This document shows positions 1 through 5,333 of a stretch of DNA of 5,423 nucleotides, one piece after another. The first letter of the stretch is position 1; every line of letters begins with the position of its first letter. Where the stretch lies: assembly GCA_016206515.1 (NCBI GenBank), contig JACQRN010000247.1:1-5423 (forward strand). The letters run 5' to 3'. The position numbers and the translations under genes were made by a program. Under the pieces are notes generated by a model. The model was not told where the DNA came from, searched no databases, and saw only the letters and a program-made list of their open reading frames with translations. Origin of the DNA: Planctomycetota bacterium. GTDB taxonomy: Bacteria > Planctomycetota > SBBH01 > JACQRN01.

Positions 1-562
1 CCGCCGCCACGCCGTCGGCGCGCTCCAGGACCGCGCGCTCCAGGGAGCGGAGCGAACGGGCGCGCGGGCGGATCCGAGGGTCCGGGTTGCGCGACATGTC
101 GTCGGAGAAGAACGCGACCCACGGGAGGCGCGCGCGACCGGCCAGACGCAGGCCGATCCAGTGCGGCGTGAACGGGTTGGAGACCGAGAGGATCGCGTCG
201 ATCCCCCCCTCGCGCAGGCGCCGAGAGGCGGCCGCATGCGCGAACGGCGCCCACCCGACGAACGGGTCCGGCCAGATCCGGTCGACCGCCCCGTCGAGCG
301 CGCGGGCCGGGACGCCGAGCCACTTCAGGCGCTGGAGCAGGCGCCGCAGGGGGATCTCCCCGGCCCGGATCGCTTCCGTCCCCTCCCCGATGCCGAGCGC
401 CGCGTCCCGCACGGGGGCGTCCGGGGAGAGCGCGGCCACGACGGTCGCCTCCCATCCGAACTCCGGAAGGAGCCGCGTCCAGGACGACACCCGCACGGAG
501 GCGACCCCCCCGGCCGGGGGAAAGAAGTACGACAGGACGAGCACCCGCCTGCGCGGCGTCAC
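1..562 (-). CDS. GT-B glycosyltransferase (GT4-like), N-terminal part, cut by left edge
   Basis: The visible 187 residues look like the acceptor-binding N-terminal Rossmann domain of a family 4-type glycosyltransferase, a cytoplasmic or membrane-associated enzyme that moves a sugar from a nucleotide donor to a glycan acceptor. After a basic start comes the strand RVLVLSYFFPPAGGVASVR (residues 6-24), the usual first-strand and glycine-loop signature, then LLPEFGWEATVV (31-42), the next helix and strand. IDAILSVSNPFTPHWIG (121-137) and LPWVAFFSDDMSRNP (146-160) match the later strands. The nucleotide-sugar-binding C-terminal half, which would carry the catalytic glutamates, lies outside the window. 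The start is GTG at 562, with AGG at 572-574 as a modest ribosome binding site and no in-frame alternative nearby upstream. The gene is divergent from the membrane glycosyltransferase at 724. Sugar and acceptor cannot be named. Confidence 0.82.
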   Translation of the reverse strand, partial: MTPRRRVLVLSYFFPPAGGVASVRVSSWTRLLPEFGWEATVVAALSPDAPVRDAALGIGEGTEAIRAGEIPLRRLLQRLKWLGVPARALDGAVDRIWPDPFVGWAPFAHAAASRRLREGGIDAILSVSNPFTPHWIGLRLAGRARLPWVAFFSDDMSRNPDPRIRPRARSLRSLERAVLERADGVAA

Positions 563-723
563 GACAGGGAACCTGCCATCGTGCGGGGGAGCGCCCCCCG
601 CCCCCGTGACCCGGCCCCGCCGCATACGGCCTTATTACACCGCCGCCGGGAGCCCCCCTGCCAGGGCGCCATGCGGAGCCCGCCACCGGGACCCGGCGGA
701 CTTCCCGGTAGACTCCATACCCC
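563..723. promoter_or_regulatory. Divergent intergenic region between two glycosyltransferase genes
   Basis: These 161 bp separate the minus-strand start at 562 from the plus-strand start at 724 and must hold promoters for both, unless transcription enters from elsewhere. The only AT-rich island is at 632-637, read as TAATAA on the minus strand about 70 bp before GTG 562; it is a possible -10 for the left gene without a recognisable -35. An 11-bp palindrome (CCGGG-A-CCCGG, 686-696) lies 12 bp before the -10-like TAGACT at 709-714, where an operator could sit, but such a short GC palindrome is weak evidence at this base composition. Confidence 0.35.
709..714 (+). promoter_or_regulatory. Candidate -10 hexamer TAGACT for the GT-C gene
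   Basis: TAGACT fits the TANNNT pattern of a -10 box and ends 9 bp before the ATG at 724. No purine-rich Shine-Dalgarno sequence lies in the 15 bases before that ATG, so a transcript starting at or a few bases before the start codon is the simplest reading. No convincing -35 is visible. This is inference from sequence only. Confidence 0.35.
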
Positions 724-2532
724 ATGAGCGGCGCGGAAACGCCAGGCGGGCGAGGGTCGGGCGACGACCTCTCCCCGCCAGGGACGGGAGGGGGAAGATC
801 CGGCCGGCGCCTGCTCCTCATCCTCCTGCTGTGCGGCGTCGCCGTCGGTGGACGCCTCCTGCGGATCACGGCCGACCTGCCGCCGTCCCTGTCCTCCAGC
901 ATGGGGATCCTCGGCGATCAGGGACACAAGATCCACAACGCGCGCAACAGGGCGCTGTACGGGGCGTGGGTGACGGACGGGTACAACCCGATGTACCTCA
1001 TGCCGGTCCACACCGGTCTGACCTACCTCTCGTTCCTTGCCTTCGGTTTCGGTCCGGTGCCGGCACGCGTGCCGGCCGTCGTCCTGAGCCTGCTCGCGAT
1101 CCTCCTGTTCTACCGCCTCCTCCGCTCGCACCTGCGGGGCGACGGGCCGCTCGTGGGACTGTACCTCGCGGTCATGAGCTTCCCCTTCACGGCCTACGGC
1201 CGGAGCGAGCTGATGGAGGGGGTATCGATCTCCCTGTCGTTCCTCGCGGTCGTCGCGCACTTCCTGGGGCGTCGCGCGCGCGCAGGGTATTTCCTGGCAG
1301 GGGCCCTCCTCGTCTGCGCGGTGTTCGCGAAGGGGACGAACCTGCACCTGCTCGGACCCTTCGCGGCGGTCTGGCTGTCGCGGATCCTGCGCAGGGAGCC
1401 CCGCTGGCTCCCCGATGCGCTCCTGTTCTGCGCCGGGGGCCTGGCGGCGTTCGGGACGGTGCTCTGGATCTTCCGGGACGGCCTGGTGGGCCAGGGGGGG
1501 ACGTACGGATTCTTCGCCTACCACGCGCACACGGAGCCACTCCTCACCCTGTCGGCGCGGCATGCCGGGGAACTCTTCTCTCGACATTTCTTCGCGCTGG
1601 TGCCGTTCCTCGCGCTCGCGGCGCTCCACTCCGGCGCCGCGATGCTGTGCCGGCTGCGACGGTGCCGCGAGGAGGAGGCGTTCGCCTGCGCCTGGCTCTG
1701 GAGTGCCCTCGTCTTTTACATGCTCTGCAGGTACACCCCCGACCGGTACGGCATGATCCTGTTCCCGCCCATGATCTGGGCCGTCGCCTGCCAAGCGGAC
1801 CGGCCGACCGGTGCCCGGGAGGCGGGCACGGTGCCCTCGCGGGGGGCCGCCTTCCGGGTCCTGCTCTTCCTCTGGGTCGGTTATGGCATCTCCTTCCTGC
1901 TGGCGCGGCACATCGCCGCGCCCAAGATCAGGATCCTGTTCCCGGAGCGCGCCGGGACCGTCACCGATACCGGGATCGGCTTGTGGATCGTCGGCTGCGG
2001 CATGCTGGGCGCCTGGGGCCTGGGGCGGTGGATCCGCGGGTCCGGGCATGCTGACCGATGGCGAGCGGCCCGGCGCCGGATCGCGATCCCCTGTCTGCTG
2101 GTCCTGGTCACGGCATGGGATCTCACGCCGTACCTCCGCTGGATGCGGCAGCCCCGATGGGATTTCCAGCGGGCCGCCGAGGCGTGTCGCAACCTGATCC
2201 CGGCCGGATGGATCTCGGGCAATGGCGCGCCGAACCTCACGCTGTACGACACCCGGTGGCGGTGCCTTCGCGTCGACGCGCCGTACGAGGCGACGGTGTC
2301 CAAACGGACCGTCGAGCCGAACCGGTTGAACCGGAACCCCCTGTCCGCGCTCCGCGAGAAGGACTGCCGCTACTACATCATCCGGATCGCCGACCCGGCG
2401 CACCCCGCGCCGGAAGAACGGGAATATCCCGAACAGGCGGTCTTCGAGGCACAGTACGGATCTGTCCGCCCCCTGTACACGTTCACGGTCGCGGGACGGC
2501 ACCACTTCTGCCTGTTCGAGGGGCGCTGGTGA
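724..2532 (+). CDS. Polytopic GT-C glycosyltransferase (GT39/ArnT/PMT-like)
   Basis: This is a 602-residue integral membrane protein of the GT-C type, which transfers sugars from polyprenyl-phosphate donors on the outer face of the cytoplasmic membrane. After a Gly/Ser-rich, non-hydrophobic N-terminus (1-28) comes a first membrane helix (about 29-46), then a loop with GDQGHKIHNARNRALYG (64-80), where Asp65 occupies the place of the catalytic loop-1 aspartate. About a dozen hydrophobic segments follow up to residue 468. GRSELMEG (159-166) and RYTPDRYGMILFPPMIW (336-352) match the conserved later loop and the RY...P stretch usual in GT39-like proteins. Residues 470-602 are soluble and probably periplasmic, with a mixed strand pattern. 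The length suits the family. The usual acidic pair in loop 1 reads Asp-Gln here. There is no Shine-Dalgarno sequence at the ATG. It ends convergently 23 bp from the GT4 gene. Donor and acceptor are unknown. Confidence 0.78.
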   Translation: MSGAETPGGRGSGDDLSPPGTGGGRSGRRLLLILLLCGVAVGGRLLRITADLPPSLSSSMGILGDQGHKIHNARNRALYGAWVTDGYNPMYLMPVHTGLTYLSFLAFGFGPVPARVPAVVLSLLAILLFYRLLRSHLRGDGPLVGLYLAVMSFPFTAYGRSELMEGVSISLSFLAVVAHFLGRRARAGYFLAGALLVCAVFAKGTNLHLLGPFAAVWLSRILRREPRWLPDALLFCAGGLAAFGTVLWIFRDGLVGQGGTYGFFAYHAHTEPLLTLSARHAGELFSRHFFALVPFLALAALHSGAAMLCRLRRCREEEAFACAWLWSALVFYMLCRYTPDRYGMILFPPMIWAVACQADRPTGAREAGTVPSRGAAFRVLLFLWVGYGISFLLARHIAAPKIRILFPERAGTVTDTGIGLWIVGCGMLGAWGLGRWIRGSGHADRWRAARRRIAIPCLLVLVTAWDLTPYLRWMRQPRWDFQRAAEACRNLIPAGWISGNGAPNLTLYDTRWRCLRVDAPYEATVSKRTVEPNRLNRNPLSALREKDCRYYIIRIADPAHPAPEEREYPEQAVFEAQYGSVRPLYTFTVAGRHHFCLFEGRW

Positions 2533-2555
2533 TGCCCCCCACCCTGCGCACGGCC
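2533..2555. other. Short convergent gap without a clear terminator
   Basis: Only 23 bp separate the stop codons of the plus-strand GT-C gene and the minus-strand GT4 gene. A weak GGGGC/GCCCC pairing (2520-2524 with 2534-2538) overlaps the end of the GT-C gene, but no T-run follows on either strand, so I see no intrinsic terminator. Transcripts may run into the opposite gene or end by a factor-dependent route. Confidence 0.4.
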
Positions 2556-3671
2556 TCACGCCGCCGCGATCTCCCGGCACATCTCCCACAGCCGGTCGTG
2601 GGCGCGCGCGGCGTCGTACCTCTCCACGGCCGCCGCACGGGCCTCCCGTCCCATCTGCCGCGCGCGGGGGGGATCCCGCAAGATCTCGACGATACGCCCC
2701 GCACCCGCCGGCCCGTCGAAATCCGCGCAGAACCCCGTCCTCCCCTCCGCGACCATCTCGCGATTCGCCGGGATGTCGGACACCACGCACGGCAGGCCGC
2801 ACGACATCGCCTCCATCAGCGAGACCGAGGCCGCGTCCGAGTGCGACGCGCTGACGTACAGGTCGGCGTCCGGTAGCCAGCGGGGGAGGGTCTCCCGATC
2901 GACCCGCCCGAGGAACCCGACGTCCCCGTCCACGCCCAGATCCCGTGCAAGCGCCTCCATCTCACGGCGCAGGGGCCCGTCCCCCGCCAGCGCCAGGAAC
3001 GCCCCCGGGACCTCCGCGCGCGCCCCGGCGAAGGCGCGCAGGAGCCGGTCGACCCCGTAGACCGGGGCCAGGTTCCGCGTGGAAACGACCAGGGGCCGGT
3101 CGGAGATGCCGAGCGTGCGACGCAGGGAACCGTCGGAGGATTCCGGGCGGAAGCGCCCGACCTCGACGCCCACCGGGATCACCCTCGCATCCGGCAATCC
3201 CCCCCGCGCGAGTGCCAAGGCGGCATCCCGCAGGACACGAGAACAGAAGACGATCCCGTCCGCGGAGCGCAGGACCTCCCGCGCCAGGCACGCGGCGCGG
3301 CGGGAATCGCGCGCGCGCAGCAGGAGGTCGCTTCCGAACGGGTACAGGACGAACGGCCGGAACGCCGAGCACGCCAGCACCAACCCGTCACTCTGGAGCC
3401 AGCCGGCGAGGGCGATCGAAACCTGCCGGTGCTCCAGGACCGCACGCAGGGCCGCCGCCTGGCGCAGGATGGAGACGCCGCCGGAGCGGACCGCCTCCCG
3501 CCAGCCGTCCCTCATGTCCTGCACCTCAAAGTCGGTCCCCCACGCGTCCAGGCACCCCTGCCTGACGCCGAACGGGGCAACGACCAGGATCCGGGCTCCC
3601 CGTGCGCGGAGCCCCTGCGTCCAACACAACTCGTGCTGGCTGAATTCGCTGGTGACAAGCGCGATGTTCAT
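2556..3671 (-). CDS. Glycosyltransferase family 4 (GT-B fold)
   Basis: This is a complete 371-residue retaining-type GT4 enzyme, expected to transfer a sugar from a nucleotide donor during surface polysaccharide or glycolipid assembly. It starts MNIALVTSEFSQHELCW, the first Rossmann strand. SADGIVFCSRVLRDAAL (136-152) and ARVIPVGVEVGRFRP (162-176) mark the domain linker. RPLVVSTRNLAPVYGVDRLL (192-211) begins the donor-binding domain, followed by LALAGDGPLRREM (226-238), DVGFLGRVDRETLPRWL (250-266) and the catalytic stretch SHSDAASVSLMEAMSCGLP (276-294). Glu287 is the second glutamate of the E-x7-E motif; the first position is Asp279, a substitution seen in other GT4 members. The ATG at 3671 is chosen because the protein begins there as family members do; the frame stays open upstream to 3854 but through palindromic non-coding sequence. 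There is no Shine-Dalgarno sequence: a 15-bp palindrome ends 9 bases before the ATG. Confidence 0.88.
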   Translation of the reverse strand: MNIALVTSEFSQHELCWTQGLRARGARILVVAPFGVRQGCLDAWGTDFEVQDMRDGWREAVRSGGVSILRQAAALRAVLEHRQVSIALAGWLQSDGLVLACSAFRPFVLYPFGSDLLLRARDSRRAACLAREVLRSADGIVFCSRVLRDAALALARGGLPDARVIPVGVEVGRFRPESSDGSLRRTLGISDRPLVVSTRNLAPVYGVDRLLRAFAGARAEVPGAFLALAGDGPLRREMEALARDLGVDGDVGFLGRVDRETLPRWLPDADLYVSASHSDAASVSLMEAMSCGLPCVVSDIPANREMVAEGRTGFCADFDGPAGAGRIVEILRDPPRARQMGREARAAAVERYDAARAHDRLWEMCREIAAA

Positions 3672-3680
3672 TTTAGAACT

Positions 3681-3715
3681 GCAAATCGCGGGGACGTCCT
3701 GTCCCCGCGATTTGC
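3681..3715. repeat. Perfect 15-bp inverted repeat, REP-like
   Basis: The arms GCAAATCGCGGGGAC (3681-3695) and GTCCCCGCGATTTGC (3701-3715) are perfect reverse complements around a 5-base loop (GTCCT). The outer few bases are AT-rich and the inner part is GC-rich. The minus-strand RNA would end this hairpin 9 bases before the GT4 start codon at 3671, so it lies exactly where a ribosome would dock. There is no T-run on either side. The size and layout fit a repetitive extragenic palindrome of the sort mobilised by IS200-like RAYT transposases. That is inference, since no second copy is visible here. Confidence 0.75.
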
Positions 3716-3757
3716 GTCTGCTCCTCGCGGCGGAGCCGCTCGTCGCATGCTCGCTCC

Positions 3758-3782
3758 GGGACACCCCGCGCCTCTCTGTCCC
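3758..3782. repeat. Inverted repeat GGGACA/TGTCCC
   Basis: GGGACA (3758-3763) and TGTCCC (3777-3782) are perfect 6-bp inverted arms around a 13-base spacer. The arms share the GGGAC/GTCCC core with the strong palindrome at 3681-3715, which suggests that the two elements are related rather than chance. On its own the hairpin is weak. Confidence 0.4.
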
Positions 3783-3820
3783 ATCGTCCGGCGCGGGGGC
3801 CCTGTCCCTCCGCTGCGCAC

Positions 3821-3841
3821 CCGCGCGCATCCTGCGCGCGG
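3821..3841. repeat. Strong GC hairpin, 9-bp arms
   Basis: CCGCGCGCA (3821-3829) and TGCGCGCGG (3833-3841) pair perfectly around a 3-base loop (TCC). An outer CTCCGC at 3808-3813 could also pair with GCGGAG at 3838-3843 in an alternative fold. Alternating CG runs make short palindromes likely in GC-rich DNA, but nine perfect pairs with a minimal loop is more than expected by chance. No T-run follows. Confidence 0.5.
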
Positions 3842-3849
3842 AGCGAATC

Positions 3850-3874
3850 GGCACGGGGAGCGGACATCCGTGCC
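3850..3874. repeat. Inverted repeat GGCACGG/CCGTGCC
   Basis: Seven-base perfect arms at 3850-3856 and 3868-3874 flank an 11-base loop. The repeat lies between the small candidate reading frame (ending at 3903) and the GT4 gene, in the same hairpin-rich block. Confidence 0.4.
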
Positions 3875-3877
3875 CGA

Positions 3878-3889
3878 GGTTCCCGAACC
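3878..3889. repeat. Small palindrome GGTTCCCGAACC
   Basis: Twelve bases with GGTT/AACC arms (5 bp if the innermost pair is counted) around a tetraloop-sized centre. A second small hairpin (TGAGG/CCTCA, 3892-3905) follows and overlaps the stop codon of the small frame at 3903. Either could help end or protect a short minus-strand transcript, although neither has a T-run. Confidence 0.3.
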
Positions 3890-3902
3890 GTTGAGGAATC
3901 CC

Positions 3903-3992
3903 TCATCGTGCGTCCCGGCGACGCCGGCGGTTTCGGCGCCAGAGGACCAGGATGACCCACCACTCCGCCAGCCATGCGCGCAGGGACGCCAT
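3903..3992 (-). CDS. Candidate 29-residue small membrane peptide
   Basis: This short frame reads MASLRAWLAEWWVILVLW followed by RRN, a run of five arginines and DAR. Residues 4-18 form a hydrophobic, tryptophan-rich stretch (four Trp) and the last 11 residues are strongly basic, as in small single-pass membrane peptides with a cytoplasmic basic tail. Third codon positions are G or C in most codons, like the neighbouring genes. It has no Shine-Dalgarno sequence, but a TATCCT hexamer (4004-4009, minus strand) lies 11 bases before the ATG. It is divergent from the gene at 4084, with 91 bp between the starts. I do not recognise a family. A 29-codon frame can arise by chance in GC-rich DNA, so this remains a candidate; the open frame extends further upstream to 4160, but that part overlaps the 4084 gene antisense and looks non-coding. 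Confidence 0.35.
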   Translation of the reverse strand: MASLRAWLAEWWVILVLWRRNRRRRRDAR

Positions 3993-4003
3993 ACGTGCCG
4001 GCG

Positions 4004-4009
4004 AGGATA
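4004..4009 (-). promoter_or_regulatory. Candidate -10 hexamer TATCCT for the small frame
   Basis: On the minus strand the sequence GGTATCCTCG contains a TANNNT hexamer 11 bases before the ATG at 3992. Its GGTAnnnTC context resembles those before 724 and 5334. There is no visible -35. The site matters only if the small frame is real. Confidence 0.22.
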
Positions 4010-4071
4010 CCAGACCGGCGCGGCTACGAACGACCGCGCGATTTTGTAGGGGACCTCCGCGCCGGGGCGGC

Positions 4072-4077
4072 CACAAT
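4072..4077 (+). promoter_or_regulatory. Candidate -10 hexamer CACAAT for the 4084 gene
   Basis: CACAAT differs by one base from the TACAAT found before the gene at 5334 and has the same 6-base distance to the ATG. No Shine-Dalgarno sequence lies in between. Transcription would start at or very near the A of the start codon. No -35 is apparent; TTGTAG at 4044-4049 is too far (24 bp from CAATAT, 22 bp from CACAAT). Confidence 0.35.
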
Positions 4078-4083
4078 ATCCCG

Positions 4084-4755
4084 ATGGCCCCCCTTCCTGG
4101 CCTCCTTCTCCTGCTGGTGATCGTCATCCCGATCGCCGTGCTGGTGGCGATCGCCGCCAAGAAGCGTCGGAAGGATCTCGCCGCCTGGGCTGCGGCGAAC
4201 GGGTTCCGCTTCAGGCCGGAGAAGGACCGCTCCCTGGACGACCGCCTGCCGGGATTCTCCTGCCTGCATCAGGGGCGCAGCCGATACGGCTACAACTTCA
4301 TCGAGGGGGAGAGGGACGGGCGCGGCGTCCTCGCGTTCGACTACCACTACGTCACGGGGAGTGGGAAGCACCAGCAGACCCACGTCTTCTCCGCGCTGGT
4401 CCTAGAGACGCGCCTCCCGCTCAAACCCCTGTTCATCCGCCCGGAGGGGTTCCTCGACAAGGTGACCGAGTTCTTCGGGATGGACGACATCGACTTCGAA
4501 TCGGTGGAGTTCAGCCGGAAGTTCTACGTGAAGTCGTCGGACAAGCGTTGGGCGTTCGACGTGATCCACCAAAAGACGATGGAGTTCCTCTTGGCGCACC
4601 CCCGACACACGATCGAGTTCCAGGGGAGGTGGGTCCTGGTGCGGCGCGGGGAAGCGAAGTTCCCCCCGCCCGAGTTCGGCGAGGCGTTGACAGTCGCCGA
4701 GGGGATCCTCGAACGGCTTCCGGAATCCATGCTCAAGGAATTGAGGAAGTCCTGA
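4084..4755 (+). CDS. Membrane-anchored DUF3137-like protein beside lemA
   Basis: The 223-residue product has one N-terminal membrane helix (about 5-25, then KKRRK) and a cytoplasmic domain. Features of the domain are LAAWAAANGFRFRPEKD (32-48), an FDYHYVTGSGKHQQTHVF strand pair (85-102), FIRPEGFLDKVTEFFG (117-132) and the motif IDFESVEFSRKFYVKSSDKRWAFDV (136-160), followed by a helix and a short strand (IEFQGRWVLVRR, 177-188). The F...F.V...D..A pattern with a following helix recalls DUF3137-type proteins, often found beside LemA; biochemical function is unknown. The ATG at 4084 is chosen because it immediately precedes the membrane helix. An upstream in-frame ATG at 3952 has a fair ribosome binding site (GAGG, 3942-3945), but the 44 extra residues are Arg/His-rich with atypical codons. 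It ends one base before the next gene's ATG. Confidence 0.68.
   Translation: MAPLPGLLLLLVIVIPIAVLVAIAAKKRRKDLAAWAAANGFRFRPEKDRSLDDRLPGFSCLHQGRSRYGYNFIEGERDGRGVLAFDYHYVTGSGKHQQTHVFSALVLETRLPLKPLFIRPEGFLDKVTEFFGMDDIDFESVEFSRKFYVKSSDKRWAFDVIHQKTMEFLLAHPRHTIEFQGRWVLVRRGEAKFPPPEFGEALTVAEGILERLPESMLKELRKS
4743..4749 (+). promoter_or_regulatory. Ribosome binding site of lemA-like gene
   Basis: GAGGAAG lies inside the last codons of the upstream gene, 7 bases before the ATG at 4757. It is the clearest Shine-Dalgarno sequence in the window and fixes the LemA start. With stop TGA at 4753-4755 and ATG at 4757, translation of the two genes is probably coupled. Confidence 0.7.
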
Positions 4756-4756
4756 C

Positions 4757-5317
4757 ATGGAACCGGTCCTGATCGGCCTCGGCGTCTTCCTCCTCATCCT
4801 CCTCGCCTGGTTCGCGGGGACGTACAACGGCCTCGTGAAGACCCGCAACCACTGCGACGAGTCGTGGGCGGGGATCGACACGGAACTGAAGCGCCGGTAC
4901 GACCTGATCCCGAACCTGGTCGCCACCGTGAAGGGGTACGCGCAACACGAGGGCGAGACGCTCGAAGCGGTCGTCCGCGCCCGGAACGCCGCGGTCGCCT
5001 CGACCGGCTCGCCGGAATCCCAGGCCCGGGACGAGAACGCCCTGGTGCGCTCCCTGCGGGGGATGCTCGCGGTCGTCGAGCGCTACCCCGACCTGAAGGC
5101 GAACCAGAACTACCTTGCCCTCCAGGTGGAACTGGTCAACACCGAGGACCGGATCCAGCGCTCGCGGCGGTTCTACAACGCGAACGTGCGGGACCTCGCC
5201 AACCGGATCGAGGCGTTCCCGTCGAACCTCGTGGCGGGGATGTTCAAGTTCGTAAAGCGCGAGTTCTTCGAGATCGAGGAAGCGGCCCAGCGGGCAGTTC
5301 CGGAGGTCCGACCTTAA
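4757..5317 (+). CDS. lemA: LemA family protein
   Basis: This is a 186-residue LemA-family protein with an N-terminal membrane helix (about 3-20) followed by a cytoplasmic or extracytoplasmic all-helical bundle; no lipobox is present. Family signatures run through its length: YNGLVKTRNHCDESWAGID (23-41), TELKRRYDLIPNLVATVKGY (42-61), HEGETLEAVVRARNAA (64-79), VVERYPDLKANQNYLALQVEL (106-126), TEDRIQRSRRFYNANV (129-144) and IEAFPSNLVAG (151-161), ending with a Phe-rich KREFFEIEE (167-175). The length is normal. LemA proteins are widespread but their molecular role is not settled; links to cell-envelope stress and to neighbouring membrane proteins or peptidases are reported. Here it is one base downstream of the DUF3137-like gene and followed 16 bp later by a lipoprotein gene, which suggests an envelope-associated set. 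Confidence 0.93.
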   Translation: MEPVLIGLGVFLLILLAWFAGTYNGLVKTRNHCDESWAGIDTELKRRYDLIPNLVATVKGYAQHEGETLEAVVRARNAAVASTGSPESQARDENALVRSLRGMLAVVERYPDLKANQNYLALQVELVNTEDRIQRSRRFYNANVRDLANRIEAFPSNLVAGMFKFVKREFFEIEEAAQRAVPEVRP

Positions 5318-5321
5318 CGGG

Positions 5322-5327
5322 TACAAT
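5322..5327 (+). promoter_or_regulatory. Candidate -10 hexamer TACAAT for the lipoprotein gene
   Basis: TACAAT matches the bacterial -10 consensus at five of six positions and stands out in this GC-rich sequence. Six cytosines separate it from the ATG at 5334 and leave no room for a Shine-Dalgarno sequence. A transcript would begin at or next to the start codon. The -35 region holds only TTCCGG (5298-5303), a poor match. The site lies 4 bp after the LemA stop codon. Confidence 0.5.
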
Positions 5328-5333
5328 CCCCCC

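Larger units (their letters stand above)
3672..3902. other. Gene-free block packed with inverted repeats
   Basis: No convincing protein or known RNA gene is seen in these 231 bp. The stretch is dominated by hairpin-forming sequence, listed separately: 3681-3715, 3727-3739 (GCGGC-gga-GCCGC), 3758-3782, 3821-3841, 3850-3874 and 3878-3889. The hairpins lack T-runs, so they do not look like intrinsic terminators. The words GGGACA/TGTCCC recur at 3691-3695 with 3701-3705, at 3758-3763 with 3777-3782, and as TGTCCC at 3804-3808 in shortened form. The block may be an array of dispersed palindromic elements, or the DNA of a structured leader of the downstream GT4 gene. Confidence 0.6.
3993..4083. promoter_or_regulatory. 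Short intergenic region upstream of the LemA-associated genes
   Basis: These 91 bp are richer in A/T than the genes around them (for example ATTTTGTAGG at 4041-4050 and CACAATAT at 4072-4079). Read as codons in the frame of the 4084 gene they contain AGA, CTA, TTT, TGT and AAT, unlike the strongly GC-ending codons of the gene itself. This argues that the region is a promoter and not coding. Confidence 0.45.

Noticed and set aside
559..579. Six-codon leader frame (ATG 579 to TGA 559) overlapping the GTG start at 562
   Set aside because: The GTGA overlap looks like translational coupling, but the leader ATG has no ribosome binding site and so short a frame is likely by chance.
87..2054. 655-codon plus-strand open frame
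   Set aside because: It runs antisense to the left glycosyltransferase and then out of frame through the GT-C gene; its product is Arg/Pro/Ala-rich without any recognisable domain.
559..2802. Antisense 747-codon open frame on the minus strand across the GT-C gene
   Set aside because: It covers a well-supported membrane glycosyltransferase on the other strand, is low in hydrophobic strand patterns and rich in Arg/Pro/Gly/Gln, and arises from stop-poor GC-rich sequence.
3681..3715. Intrinsic transcription terminator
   Set aside because: The hairpin is strong but neither strand has a T-run after it, and no plus-strand gene ends here.
3672..3854. N-terminal extension of the GT4 gene to an ATG at 3854
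   Set aside because: The extra 61 residues would be encoded by the palindromic block and are low-complexity and Arg/Ser-rich, whereas the family fold begins at the ATG at 3671.
3681..3889. CRISPR array
   Set aside because: The repeats are inverted and differ from each other; there are no regularly spaced direct repeats of constant length.
3952..4083. Upstream start (ATG 3952) with a fair ribosome binding site for the DUF3137-like gene
   Set aside because: The 44 added residues are Arg/His-rich, contain codons such as AGA, CTA, TTT and TGT that the gene body avoids, and would put a hydrophilic segment before an N-terminal membrane helix that starts naturally at 4084.
3672..4083. tRNA or other standard RNA gene in the gene-free stretch
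   Set aside because: No cloverleaf with a TTCGANNC arm and matching acceptor stem was found by eye on either strand.
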